Positions 35,164-46,628 of a DNA stretch of 64,000 nt are shown piece by piece. Numbering within the stretch: position 1 is the first letter of the stretch; every line of letters starts with the position of its first letter. A model generated the notes under the pieces. The model saw only the letters and a list, made by a program, of their open reading frames with translations. It was not told where the DNA came from and ran no database searches. The position numbers and the translations under genes are program-made. The DNA is from Thinopyrum elongatum (taxonomy: Eukaryota > Streptophyta > Magnoliopsida > Poales > Poaceae), in assembly GCA_011799875.1 (NCBI GenBank), contig CM022303.1, positions 727,277,718 through 727,341,717 on the forward strand. The letters are read 5' to 3'.

Positions 35164-36083
35164 TGTAAATGCCTTACCAGTAGGCATTTCGTTGCAATGT
35201 TCTCATGGATTATTGAATGATAGCCTTCCTCTTGATTGTTTTGTTTTAGGTAAGTTCATGATCACATGGAAAATATGTGATGGATACATGGAGTTTTGTA
35301 GGTAACCTGATTTATTGTGCCTTTTTGAGATTTTTGTTCGGAATTAATATTCAATACAACCATTGCCAAAGTATAATGATCAACAGACCAGCTTCTATAT
35401 TTTTCAATGCTTTGTATGACGGTTTCGGTAAGATGATGACAGCCGATTAATATCTTGCTGTTCAGGAGGTTTTGACTATATGAAAAATATTGTTTTCTTC
35501 CCAGTGAAGATTAGAATGTTTGCACACCTACTCTATAGTAAGTTGCCATATTCAGAATATTTGTTGGACTACCAGGGGCATGAACTGCTAAAAGATAGTG
35601 ATGATCCCTTGAGTCTATTACAAGTACAATTTTAGTTTGATGTCTTTTCTATTGATTTTTCTTTATGATAATAAGTGAGAAATAAAGAAGCATTGTGGCA
35701 TATCAAATATTACCATACTACCAGATATATCTGTTATATTTAGTACTTTCCTTTTTGGATAGACATGTGTTATGTTTCTTAATATTTATTTTATTTGGAC
35801 TTAATTTGGACATGCAAAGTGTGGACTTGGATGTCTGTCCACTCTAATTTGACTCTGTGAAGTTTCGATCTGGATATTTGCATTTTCTTCGAGATTTACA
35901 ATACAAATTCTCTATGAATACATTTATCCTATTAGGTGAAAAACTAAGGGGACTTATAAATGGGTTGATCTTTCATCTTATTTGCACCTTCTTCATTTGT
36001 ACATGTAATTTTAGTTTTGCCTATGGATGAGAAACTATGTAAATATCAACCCGTATTTTGATAATTATTTGATGACAAATGAG
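35164..36083. other. AT-rich DNA before the Helitron end, no gene
   Basis: Only short frames. It is presumed Helitron 3' interior by position. Confidence 0.35.
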
Positions 36084-36111
36084 ACGTGCGTTGCACGTGC
36101 AAGCTTACTAG
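36084..36111 (+). mobile_element. Helitron 3' terminus
   Basis: A short hairpin ACGTGC-GTT-GCACGT (36084-36098) is followed after nine bases by CTAG (36108-36111) and then a T. That is the standard Helitron 3' end and insertion into AT. The element therefore lies to the left on the plus strand. Its TC 5' end was not found, so only the terminus is called. Confidence 0.75.
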
Positions 36112-36429
36112 TTAGAAAACAATTGGGCAAGAAGACAGTTCATAAACTTGCACGATGACAGTAACACGACCAGAGACCAACTTGGCGCAAAGGAAAAGCC
36201 ACAGTTGATTCAATCATAGGTTGATTCAATAGTAAACCTACAAGAAAACTATTTCAAAATAAATAGTACGAAAATATGAACCTGATACAGATGAGAGAAA
36301 TATTTTCATGCAAAAAGCTCCTTCTACACACGGAATCCATGCCTTCTGTTTCAAAGAGACAGTCCAATTGTTTTCCAATGGGGGAGGGGGGATGTCGTGG
36401 ATGGGAAGATGATGTTCAACCTTGGGGAG

Positions 36430-36545
36430 AGAGAGCAGGGGGGGGGGGGGGGGGGGAGGGCGGGAGAGAGGGAGGGCTGGAGACGATGGGGGGGGGGAGG
36501 GGAGCTGGGGGGGGAGAGATAGGGGGGGGGGGGGTGGGAGGAAGA
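36430..36545. repeat. G-rich low-complexity tract
   Basis: Several runs of 8-20 G are separated by AGAGAGGGAGG-type purine sequence. Long frames over it (for example minus 36238-36735) are Pro- and Ser-rich artefacts. Confidence 0.85.
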
Positions 36546-36599
36546 TAGAGAGCGAGATAATGGAGGAGAGGAAGATAATGTGGAGGGGAGAGGAAGAAG

Positions 36600-38640
36600 A
36601 GACGGCCCGTGTTGTACATGTATAGTTAATTAGATGAAGAGATCTCTCGAAAAAATTAGAAAAAGAGATGGTGGAGTGGTGTATAGGAGTAGATAGAAAC
36701 TTCTTTATATTGATTATTGGAAGAAGACTCGGCATAATGCTCTAAGGGAACTCAATATCTTCTTGTAATAACCATACATATGTTTACAAAGTAGAAAATT
36801 CATAAACCAAATTGTAGTCTCCTTCCCTTATTTCAGTTTCGTTATAGTACAATATCATAGGTAAGCTTACGTCAATGGTATAAATTGAACACCATTAAAT
36901 AGTAGAGGACAATAGCAATACCTGAATGGGTAGGTTCGCATATAACAACATGTTTTGAACCTTGCTTTTTACCCATGCTCATGACTGGCACATCAACGTA
37001 ACCTCTATACACAGAAGAAACCTCAGTTAACTGTTTTTTGTGAAAAGAAAAGGATATAAACGTATTCAAAATAACTTGGGTTAGAACATATGTCTATTAT
37101 GATTACTAAGGCTACAAATCATATTAAAAAGGCATCATCTCAAATACTGGGAAAAGTTTAGTACATCTGCACTGGGCACTAAAAAACTCACAGCTAAATT
37201 CCAACACATCACTATTTAAACCGGCAGTTACAAACCAAAAGTCCAAAACATTGGGGTATGATCGTTTTGATAACTATGGAGAAGTAGGTAGTAAAAATAT
37301 GCAAATAGGCAAACATGGTCCCATGGAATTCTCTGACCAACTATTCAAAAGTAGGAACAAACAGAAGTCCAGCTATAAGCATTTAACTGTTATCTATTGA
37401 CCTGAATGAATGCACATCCAGAACTTGAGAAACACTACTATGAGTGAACCGATGAGAGAAAGCAGCAGGAAATGGTCATATCCATGAGCAAAAGTGAAAC
37501 GCAGGTCCAGCCTGTTTTCCAAACATACCAATGTTGCTTGCTTCTGCTACAAGTGTTGTTTAACAAAATTGACAACTAATTAAGAAGCTCCGGATGATAC
37601 TAAGGGATGGAAGAATAAACTGCCCTGTATATGATAACTTACATGTGCATGAACTTTTGTAGTCTCCTTGCGGAGGCATCACGGGTCTCTCTCTTTTGTG
37701 CGAGATTACAGACTCCTCGTATGTTTGTATCACCACAAAAGGATCTGTATATAAATTCTTGGGAGTTTGATTAGGAAACAATAGTGCTACGACATTGAAT
37801 TCAATACCATCGTACTCCTATAATTTTGTTAGGGATCCAAGGCCAATTTTGATGGACGCATTAGTAAGCTACAAGATTTAATTAAGGATCATCTACACAT
37901 GCATTAAAATGAACATGTAGGCTTATGAGTAGTAGTATTAGCAGAACAGGAGGTTGAGAAGTATTGGCTCGCCTCAGATCGATGTTGTAGATGTGGTCTT
38001 CGGGAGGCTGGGGAAGATCAGTCGAGTAGATGTGGTCTTCAGGAGGTTGGGGCAGATCAGCACGGTGGTGGGGTTGATTAGCTCGGTGCAGACGGGCAGC
38101 ATCATGGCTCCAACAAGTCTGCGATGAATGGAGCATGCGGCCACCAGATGCAATAGGGTAGGGGATAACACTGTACGCATGTGTCTTGGTTCGATTTTTT
38201 TCTTGTCTCAAGATTCCTAGAACAATACGTGTGCTTTTTGACAGTTGCAAGCCGTGAGATACCTCCATCACAGATTAATAAGATCCATGGGCACATGATG
38301 GAACCTGTGCAGACACTCCTTTTTTTTAAGTTAACATGTGCGCATGTTGATGTACTTGGATTTTTTTTTTAATCTATCAAAAGATGTACACCGTAATAAT
38401 TTGGTCCCACCAGATGAACGATTCATAAATTCTAATTAACATGGGAATTTTTAGGGAGTCTCAAATTAGTATAGGTATAGATAGATAGATAGATAAATTA
38501 CACTTTTGCTATATACAACTAGCCAGATTCTTGCACCAAGTACTAGAGTTAATTACACTTTTGGTACATCGACTTGCATTCGGGGTACATATTCATATAT
38601 ATAAACTTGTAAAATAATAAAATCGGTCCTACACTTTTCC
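36600..38640. other. Unassigned DNA, no gene recognised
   Basis: It includes a 39-bp tandem duplication (TAGATGTGGTCTTC units at 37988 and 38027) that gives a repeated DLPQPPEDHIY peptide in one minus frame. A (GATA)n microsatellite lies at about 38474-38496. No conserved protein was found. Confidence 0.4.
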
Positions 38641-39114
38641 TCAAACACCGACCCTCAAACCGTCCGCATACACCCGGACCATGTGGTCCGAACGTGTTTT
38701 GCAATCCAACGCGGGCCTGTATCTGTCCGCTGAGCAGTTTGGACACACTTTTTGGGTGTTCGGATAGCAGCCACGTAGGACTCCGACACCCCCGACCCAC
38801 TAAATCCCCTCTCCCGGTCTCATTTTCTTCCAATCCACCCCTTCTCCCCCTTGCTTTGCATCCGCACCCTCCAGCTCCGCCGCCGCTGCTGTATCTCTCT
38901 GGCCGCCACACAGGCATTGCCGGACCCCACAACCAGCACCGACATGCCCGCTCGCCTTTTGCAACGGTGTCATCCACTCAAGACTAGTTCGTTGCCAGGT
39001 AGACTCCCACCCCTAGTCGACGACGTCCATGGCAGACACCATGCTTGGCAGGTGTTCGTTCAAATGCCACTGAGCTTATTTTCTAACGACATATCATTTT
39101 TTAGAATACGAAGG

Positions 39115-39381
39115 ATGGCTAGGTACCCGGCCATGGACGATGAGTTCTTGTGCAATGCGTGGTTGGCCGTATCCGCATATTTGTATGCAAGAGCACAAGG
39201 GGGCTCTTCTAGCAGTGTGTGCATTATTCGTTTCACGCACGAAAGCATACGACATGCACATCATCCAATAACGAAATGTGAAGTCGTTATCATATTGATG
39301 GTACGCTATCCAGACTACCGTTACCAAGTTTTGTGGCGAGATGCGATGGTTGACGTCTTGGGCCAGGAAGCTGACCCGTGA
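39115..39381 (+). pseudogene. Fragment resembling the MYB/SANT-like ORF of PIF/Harbinger or NAM-associated proteins
   Basis: The start MARYPAMDDEFLCNAWLAVS resembles the trihelix/SANT-like motif (DE-LC-AWL-VS) of grass proteins linked to Harbinger elements. The rest of the frame to 39381 does not continue the domain, so this would be a small broken fragment. Upstream GC-rich text (38640-39000) may be part of the same relic. Identification rests on one motif. Confidence 0.35.
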
Positions 39382-39671
39382 GATCCAGCAAGCTCATAGA
39401 ATTGTCTCAAAAATAAAAAATAAAAGGCAAGCTCATAGAAGGCCCGACAACAACACACAATCTCGCTCGGCCGCTTCCGAGCTCCTGCCCATTTATACCT
39501 CTCAGCACGGTTTTGAGTGAGGATGGGCTTAGACACGAGCCACGAGTCTACGACCGCCCCTAAAAAACAAGTCTGTGACCGAATGCCATTTGAACCGAGA
39601 ACTCTATGAAATCATCTGCGTGTTGAGTGCTAGACTATTGGTCAATTGACATGCCTCGAATTCGAGTCAAT

Positions 39672-39835
39672 TACAACACCAATGCTTTAACTTGACGAGA
39701 ATGGTCATTTTAGTGTCAAAACTTGTGGCATGCATCTAACTGGCGCCACAACTTGACTTGGGCATGCATGTACGATGCAAATCATGTTTGTATATGAACA
39801 TGGTGGTGACTAGGAGCGCCAACATGGCATGGGAC
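39672..39835 (-). repeat. Reverse-oriented copy of the 26365-26590 repeat
   Basis: The minus strand reads TATACAAACATGATTTGCATCGTACATGCATG and later GTTTTGACACTAAAATGACC, matching the units at 26365-26590. Confidence 0.65.
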
Positions 39836-41029
39836 CCACTGCCAGCGACTGGACGACGAGAAGGAGGGCATGTGTCCTCGTTTTTTGGAGAACCCCCCGG
39901 AATGTTTTTCTTACAGAAAAAAGCCCTTGAAGAGAAAAATACAAATTGTAAAAAATAAAAATGAAACATGGTCTGGTACGTGGCTAGCCAGTTGACCCAT
40001 CACATTAGATTCATATACTTTACATACATTAGGTGAAACAACATAAATGAAAGGAATTGAATACAGGAAAAATAGTGTCGGGTCTTTTTTTGGCCTTCAA
40101 TGGATACCGCTCCAACAAATGAGCTCTCATGTTTCTAAAATATAATTACTCTTTATGACTGTATAACAAAACATAATTTAAAAAAGAACTTAAAAATGTT
40201 TATCTCATTTTAAAAGAATTCACATGTTATTTAAAAACATATTCATACAAATTAAAACATTTGGATTTCTGAAAATTGTTTATATGATTAAAATTGTACT
40301 CATGTGGGACCTGTAATCTGAGGGCGCACTAGGCTCATATTTATGTTTTTAGAAAACACACAAAATATTATATACTATATAAACTTGTTAAATCAACCTT
40401 TTTTTTCTTCTTAAAGCATGAACACTTTTATATACTACATCAATATTTTATTAAATATGTGGAAAATTTTAAAATTACAAGAGAATTTATTCAAATATAT
40501 GAACCTTTGCCAAATTACTTAATTTTTTATTCAATATGCGAGCATGTTTTGAAAATATTTAATTTAGTTATACTTCTTTTTGATGAATTATTGCGTATAT
40601 ATTTTATCAAATTATATAAAATTGTAATGAAATTTATTTCAAATATATATACTGTATTAATTATAACACATGATTATAATTTCACTTATTTGTTTTACAG
40701 AGTTTTAAAAACAAAAAAGTAACAAGTTGAAAATGGGTTGCACAACTGCCAGTTTAAGCCACAAGAGCGTGTTATTGTTATAAACAGAAATTTATTCTTT
40801 TAAAAATGAGAAATGGTGGACAACAACTAATTGAGGAGCGCTCCTTCGGGACCTCCCCAAGGGTCACTTAGGTTGGGCTGAGAGCGCGCCAGCTGCTGTC
40901 ACGTATCGTGCTTTGGGCGCTCCCTCCGGAAAAAAAAATCGCACGCGTTTTCGGCTTTTTAAATGGTTTTTTTGGCTTTTGGTTTTCCACCGGTCTCTCT
41001 TAGCTTTTTGAAAAAAAATGTGTTTTCTA

Positions 41030-41735
41030 TTTTTTTCTTCCGCTAGAGGCATGTATTTGCTTTTGCAAGAGATAAGGATTTGCTTCCGCGAGGGCATGGC
41101 CGTGCCTCTCAGAAACGGAAACAACGCGTTCTTTTTCTTCCACGAGAGGCACGCTCAGAAAATAAAAAACACGGCATTTTCTTTTTTTTCCTTTCTTGAG
41201 AGGCACGGTTTTGCTTCCGCGAGAGGCACGGACTTGCTTCCGTGAGAGGCATGGCCGTGTCTCTCGGAAACAAAAAAAAAAAACGTGTTTTCTGTTTTTT
41301 TTCATGAGAGGCACAATTTTGCTTCCGCAAGAGGCACGGGTTTGCTTCCGCGAGAGGCACGGCTGTGCCTCTCAAAACGGAAAAAATGGGGGTTTTTTCT
41401 TTTGCTTCCGCGAGAGGCACATATTTGCTTCCGTGAGAGGCATGGCCGTGCCTCCCGGATACAAAAAAAACTATGTTTTCTTTTTTTTTTTCCTTCCATG
41501 AGAGGCACGGATTTGCTTCCACGAGAGGCACGGATTTGCTTTCGTGGGAAGCATGGCCATGTCTCTCGGAAATGATAAAAATGTGTTTTCACTTTATTTT
41601 TTTTCTTCCGTGAGAGGCACGGTTTTTCTTCCGCGAGAGGTACGGATTTGCTTCTGCCAGAGGAATGGGCGTGCCTCTCGGAAATGGAAAAAATGTGTTT
41701 TCTTTTTTTCCTTCCGTGAGAGGTAAATATCTCCT
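41030..41735. repeat. GAGAGGCACGG minisatellite, copy B
   Basis: About 20 GAGAGGCA(C/T)G motifs with TTTGCTTCCGCGAG spacers and T-rich or A-rich interruptions. Palindromic junctions occur, for example at 41352-41373. Every frame on both strands is partly open and all are repeat artefacts. Confidence 0.8.
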
Positions 41736-41928
41736 TTCAGAAAGAAAAAAACATGCTCTCGATGTGGTTTTTTCGTGAAAAAAAGTTTGTCAAAACCTAT
41801 CAAATTGGATCTAGTTTTCAAGATCTCGACGCGACGAATCCAACAATGAAAACGGTTCAAGATTTGGACACATGGTTTAAGAAATAAATCATTTTGAATA
41901 AATGAATCTACGAAAAAGGAAAAACGCT

Positions 41929-41977
41929 CAGGTTGCGACAAGTGACGCACATGCAGTGCACCACTTGTCGTAACCTG
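41929..41977. repeat. 16-bp-arm hairpin
   Basis: CAGGTTGCGACAAGTG and CACTTGTCGTAACCTG are inverted with one mismatch, around a 17-nt loop. The whole hairpin is absent from copy A. Confidence 0.85.
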
Positions 41978-42489
41978 GAGAGGTGAGAGTGACCTTTGTA
42001 AAATGTGCAACTTAATTAGTGCTTTTGAACCTCATGGGTTGTAGCGTGTGGCCGCTATATAGCCTTACATTGCAGGTTTAAATCACGGACACGACACTGT
42101 TTTTGCTCGAATAAATTTCTTAATTTATTTTATTTAGTCATATCTCTACTATATTATATACCAAAAAAGAATAGCATTTCGTTTTCAGCCATACGAAGTG
42201 CTTCGTTCAACTTTCCATTCTTTTCCTAAGCATCATTCCATGAAATCCATCTTTCCCACCTTTTATTGACTTACTAAAGAAAATTATGTTTTCTTTAGTA
42301 AGCCAATAAGTGATTATTACAAAATAAAATCCTAACATATGTGCTGGTGAATCACGTGTTCGATTTGGTAAACATTTATTTACGCAGTCATATTAATATG
42401 GACTAGTAAATTACATGCTAAATACTAAAATATTTGTACCCAATGCAACGACATGAATAATTACCTAGTGTATATAAAACAGTTTTGCT

Positions 42490-42511
42490 AAAGCACATCT
42501 AGATGTGCTTT
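42490..42511. repeat. Perfect 22-bp palindrome at the end of copy B
   Basis: The sequence is symmetrical about TCTAGA, with arms AAAGCACATC and GATGTGCTTT. It marks the last bases of similarity between copies A and B. Confidence 0.85.
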
Positions 42512-42558
42512 AAGAATTGGGAAACGTTTATTTTCAACCGACTGATTTCTCGGGAGCT

Positions 42559-43459
42559 CCTATTTGCTGCGTTCTGCGGCAAAATAAACGCCCCGTAGCA
42601 CGGGGGCGCCGACTGGGCCGGCCCATTAAGTGCACTGCGAATACGAGTCTGAAAAATCACAAAAGAGGGTTGCGTGCGATGGCTAGGAATCGATCTGGGG
42701 ACTGCCTGCTTGCGCGACCTGGGTGCTAGGCACAGCGATTTTTTTAAAAAAAATTTGAGTAATTTTTCGAACATATGATATTTTTTTCACAAACGCATTT
42801 TTTTATGAAAACAAACAAATTTTGAATTTCACAAACATTTTTTGAAAACATGAACATTTTTGGAATTTGTGAACATTTTTTAAAGCAGGAACATTTTTTG
42901 AATCTTCAGAACAAATTTGAAAGGGCGAACAATTTTTTAAAGCACGAACATTTTTTGAATCTTGAGAACAAATTTTGAAATGGAGAACAATGTTTAAAAA
43001 TCCTGCACAAATTTGGAAGTGCGAATATTTTTTGAATAGGTGAACAAAAAGTTGAAATCCGGTACATTTTTTGAATTCTAAATTTTTTGAACTTTTTTGT
43101 GTAAGGAGAACAGTTTTTGAATTTTGAGAAAATTTTTTGGAATCACGAACTAAAATTTGAATATTTTCAAAAAAATGTAAAAAAGGAGAAGAAAAGAAAA
43201 AGAAATAAAAAACCAAAGAAAAAACGAAAGAAAAGAAAAAAAAATAGAAATAACTAAAAACAAAAAGGAGAAGAAAAAATAAAACCAGAAAACCTGGTTC
43301 AAGAACCTTCTGGAAGGTTCCCAAAACCGGCCAGGAACCAACCAGAAGGTTCCCAAAACCGGAAAATGATCCCACGTAAAAAGAGCTAACTGGGTCGGCC
43401 CAGTTACTATCGAACCTGTGCAGTAGGTCGACAACTTGCCGCACAATGCGGCGAATAGG
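42559..43459. mobile_element. 0.9-kb element with imperfect terminal inverted repeats (MULE-like MITE?)
   Basis: The left arm CCTATTTGCTGCGTTCTGCG (24 nt from 42559) matches the reverse complement of the right arm ending at 43459 at 20 of 24 positions. The interior is non-coding: a degenerate GAACATTTTTTGAAT repeat (about 42760-43160), an A-rich tract, and a duplicated AAGGTTCCCAAAACCGG motif (about 43313-43365). No target duplication was identified, so the superfamily is open. Confidence 0.5.
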
Positions 43460-44385
43460 GTTTTCCGGATTTCTCCTCGTCGTAAGCCGCATCGTCGACG
43501 ACACGTACCCCCACTCAAACGGCCCAGCCTTATCCCTTCTGCCTCCACACATTCTTCCCCCGTCCTCTCTTTTTCCCCTCCCCACTTCTCTCTCTCTCTC
43601 TCTCTCACTCATCTGCACGACAACAACAAATAGCAAAAGCAACATCCGTGCAGCATACTATATGTCATCTCGTCTCTCTCTCTGGGATCAATCTCTTCCT
43701 CTTCCTAAACTATCTTATGTGTGAATAGCATCAAGCAAATAAGCATAGAAAATAGGACGTGGCTACCTGGCGCCCAAGCGCCCGTTCGCAGGAGCGAGCG
43801 CTCTCCCTGAAAGGAAGGGCCAGCCGTGCGGCCCCGTCACGACAGCCCAGAAAAGGGAAAAAACGCCCCCCCCCCACCTGATCGAGCGGATCGAGCGCCC
43901 TGGTCCTCTCGCGAGCGCCCTCACGTGTTTCTCCCCAGCCCCGCCTGGTCCGCCCCTCCACCCGCTCCGATCTCATGTAACCCCTCTCCCTCCTCTTACT
44001 TGAAGGCCAAAACAGATCTGGAGAACAAGCACAGGTTGCTCCCCCCATCAATGGCGTCTCGAGGAAGAAGAAACGCATACAGGGACCCCTCCTTCCTTCT
44101 CCTTTCCTCCTCGAAATCAGATCTGGAGAACGAAAAAGAGAGCCTACCTCCCCCCAAATAGGTAAGCAGCCGCTCCCCCAGCCCTCTCTCTTCTTTGGTC
44201 TTCGATCATGTCTTGCTTGCTGAGCCACCCCAGCTGTGCCAGTTTGAACATCAACTGGTTTTTTGCTTTGGTGAAAAATAAGAGCACCTGGTCGACTGCT
44301 TTTAGGCAACCCTACTGTATGCATGGGGCAACTGCGTGTAATGCATTGTGTACCTTGATGTACTAAGACAAAAGCAACACTAGAT
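43460..44385. other. Unassigned DNA with CT and CA tracts
   Basis: It includes CTCTCTCTCT (about 43585-43605) and a repeated AGATCTGGAGAAC (44015 and 44119) around a 36-codon ORF (MASRGRRNAYRDPSF, 44051). An AGGTAAGC donor-like site follows. This looks like a 5' leader or first exon without recognisable continuation. The 230-codon minus frame at 43731-44423 has no domain features. Confidence 0.3.
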
Positions 44386-44389
44386 AAAA

Positions 44390-45484
44390 CTAGAAGAACG
44401 CCCGTGCGTTGCAACGGGGCCACATTAACTTTAAGAGTTCAATATTAATATTCTCATACATATCAAGTGACATTGGCGACCTTTTTTACCATCAAATCCT
44501 CACACACACACTCTCTCCCTCCCTCTTCCTCACTCTCTCTCCCCCTCTCCCTCTCTCTCTCTCTAACACACACACACATATCCATCTTATTGGGTACGGG
44601 ACCATAATCCATCTATTTCATACACACACACGCTAGTGCATAACAATATGGATTATGTGTATTATATTTGCCACCATAACTGAGGGAATTAATTTCATGT
44701 AAATCGGCCAGCCACAGCTCCAAGAATACGGGGAGGAGGTGGACCGGGTCGGCGTCGGCGCCGTCCGGCGCGGGCCACGGGCCCGCTTCCAAGTGCGTCT
44801 GCGCGCCGGCCACCCATGCCGGGTCCTTCAAGTGCCGCTTCCACCGCACCAACTCCCAGGGCCACGGCCACGCCCAGGGCCAGGGAAGCCGCCCTTCTTC
44901 GCCCCCTTCACCGGCCGCGGCCAACGCGGTGCCGCGGCACCCGGCCTCGCCGTCCTCGTCCTCCGGCACCGTCGCGACCCAGTGACGCAGCCCAAGCATC
45001 GGCCTCGAGAATCAAGAACGCTCGACAACGGAGAGGTAAGGGAAGATCATATACATGTCATAAGAAAGGGAGTTTATTTACTGCTCCCTCAATGTATTGT
45101 TTCCTTTGTTTGGAGATTGATTACCATCCGTGAGTTAAGGTAAGGTTAATGTGATTGAGCAATTTTTCTGAAAATCAATTAATGTGATTGAGTGATTTAA
45201 GGTAAGGTTAATTAATTTAGATTTGATCTTTAGAGATTGTTCGTGATTGATTCTACATTACTAAATATAACTTGCACCAGTATGGAAAGTTCTGATCTGT
45301 TCAGATTTCTTTCGTTGTGTGAGAGGGTGACGCGAAAATAAACCGATGAAGTGGGGGGAGGGGATGAAAAAAATCTACGAAAAAAACCAGCGAAGGTGGG
45401 AGGAGGTACCAAAAAAAACCATGAGAGGTGGGACGAAAAAAAACCTGGAAGCGAGACTACCAACTGCTCCATTAGGAGTAGAGA
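44390..45484 (-). mobile_element. Non-autonomous Helitron (1.1 kb) with captured gene fragment
   Basis: On the minus strand the 3' end shows a hairpin (44401-44418, CCCGTTGCAACGCACGGG), then CGTTCTT and CTAG (44390-44393), followed by a T. The 5' end reads TCTCTACTCCTAATGGAGCA at 45484 downward, matching common Triticeae Helitron starts. No Rep/helicase was found. The flank before TC is T instead of the usual A, a small misfit at that end. A host-gene fragment lies inside on the opposite strand. Confidence 0.7.
44701..44985 (+). pseudogene. Captured C-terminal fragment of a serine-rich-like plant protein
   Basis: An open frame without its own start, KSASHSSKNTGRRW then GPASKCVCAPATHAGSFKCR and FHRTNSQGHGHAQG, runs to a TGA at 44983-44985. 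The cysteine motif CVCAPATHxGSFxCRxHR is the conserved core of small plant serine-rich-like proteins of unknown function. GC-rich codon use contrasts with the AT-rich Helitron around it. The N-terminal part of the gene is missing. Confidence 0.65.
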
Positions 45485-45489
45485 AAAGG

Positions 45490-46628
45490 GACAACTCTAG
45501 TACCAAAACTGGCAACTCCAGTGTTGTTTAGCAGATAAAGGGTACAAAAAATCAAGGATGTTGATTATAGACGCCCATTTTTGGTGCTAGAGCAACTACT
45601 CAACTGTTTTGAGCCAAAAAACCCTAGGAAAACCCCATTATATTCATGCAACACCTGGGTAGAATAAACTGTGTAAAACAAAAGAACACATGAACAAATA
45701 TGGGCAAATCTAGTAGAAAAAATGGGCAACTAATGTGCTGTTTAGCAGACATATGGTACAAAACCCAGCCAACCCCCAAAAATACTGTTTCTGTAAACAT
45801 GAAGCGACCATATTGTATCCATTGAGACAACTCTATGTAGAAAAAATATCAATGTGCAGGACCATTGCGCAGCTTTGGGTTGCCTTTATAAGGCCTATAG
45901 AACAGGGTAACTCTATTTCTAAACACATGCAAAACACCTGAGCCGATTTAAGGTGCATTTTGCATCAGCCAAAAACAAAAAAAACACATGAAGTATATAG
46001 TAGAAAAGCATAAAACTCATGTTAGAAAGGTAGTAGTAACATGTGTGTGCTAAAAACATGACTTTTGCGTTTCACAAATGTTCTCGCCAAAGACACAAAC
46101 GACAAACACATAAAAAACAGATTCGAACAAACCCACATTCATGTACTTTGCTACATTTGCAGATGGTAACGACAAACACATAAAAAACAGATTCGAACAA
46201 ACCCACATTCATGTACTTTGCTACATTTGCAGATGGTCTTAGTAAAAAAGAGAGAGTATAAACTACACGAAAGATAGGTCTTCTGCCCCCTGGTAAGCTC
46301 TCCATCAGATGCACGTTATTTCCATCATCGAACATTGTGATTTCTGCTGCTGAAGAAAAGAGTAACACATGTAAAGCGCATATCACATGAAACAAACCTG
46401 AAGTGTTTGGGTTGGGCTGCTATATATGGGTGTCATACTGCTAGAAACATAAAGGTAGAAGAAAAAAGAAACATAAACTTTTTGGCAATAATGAATATAT
46501 AAGTTGCCTCAGTTTAACTCTATAGTTGCCCAAACAACTGCATGTAGTTGCTCCTTTTATCCTGGAACTAACTTCTGCAAAAGATGGTGCAATGCTTTTG
46601 TGGTGATCTAACACACAGTTTGTTGCAG
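45490..46628 (+). other. Presumed upstream part of the MULE, non-coding
   Basis: AT-rich DNA with recurring GGCAACT or GCAACT words, like those in the introns of the two genes that follow. It ends in an acceptor-like TTTGTTGCAG (46619-46628) before the FAR1 exon. It probably holds the 5' leader and first intron. No MULE terminal repeat was recognised. Confidence 0.4.
46098..46237. repeat. 70-bp perfect tandem duplication
   Basis: AACGACAAACACATAAAAAA and the next 50 bp occur twice in a row (46098-46167, 46168-46237) with no visible difference. Slippage or unequal exchange was recent. Confidence 0.9.

Larger units (their letters stand above)
40129..42514 (+). repeat. Dispersed ~2-kb repeat, copy B
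   Basis: Full-length partner of 1-1882 in the same orientation, 2,386 bp here. It contains the longer GAGAGGCACGG array and a 185-bp segment with a hairpin that copy A lacks. It ends in a 22-bp perfect palindrome. Copy A has the same end with substitutions. It has no coding region of its own and its class is unknown. Confidence 0.75.

Noticed and set aside
36238..36735. 165-codon minus-strand frame rich in Pro and Ser
   Set aside because: It is read out of a G-run low-complexity tract; its length depends on homopolymers that are also error-prone in assembly.
37882..38271. 129-codon minus frame with a repeated DLPQPPEDHIY segment
   Set aside because: The peptide repeat comes from a 39-bp DNA duplication; no family, splice context or start signal supports a gene.
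38440..38500. Helitron 5' start on the minus strand (TCTATACCTATACTAATTTG)
   Set aside because: The text resembles Helitron starts, but it sits next to a GATA microsatellite and no matching hairpin-CTAG end was found to its left.
43731..44423. 230-codon minus-strand frame
   Set aside because: It spans the Helitron edge and GC-rich leader-like DNA, and shows no domain, no conserved motif and no consistent composition.
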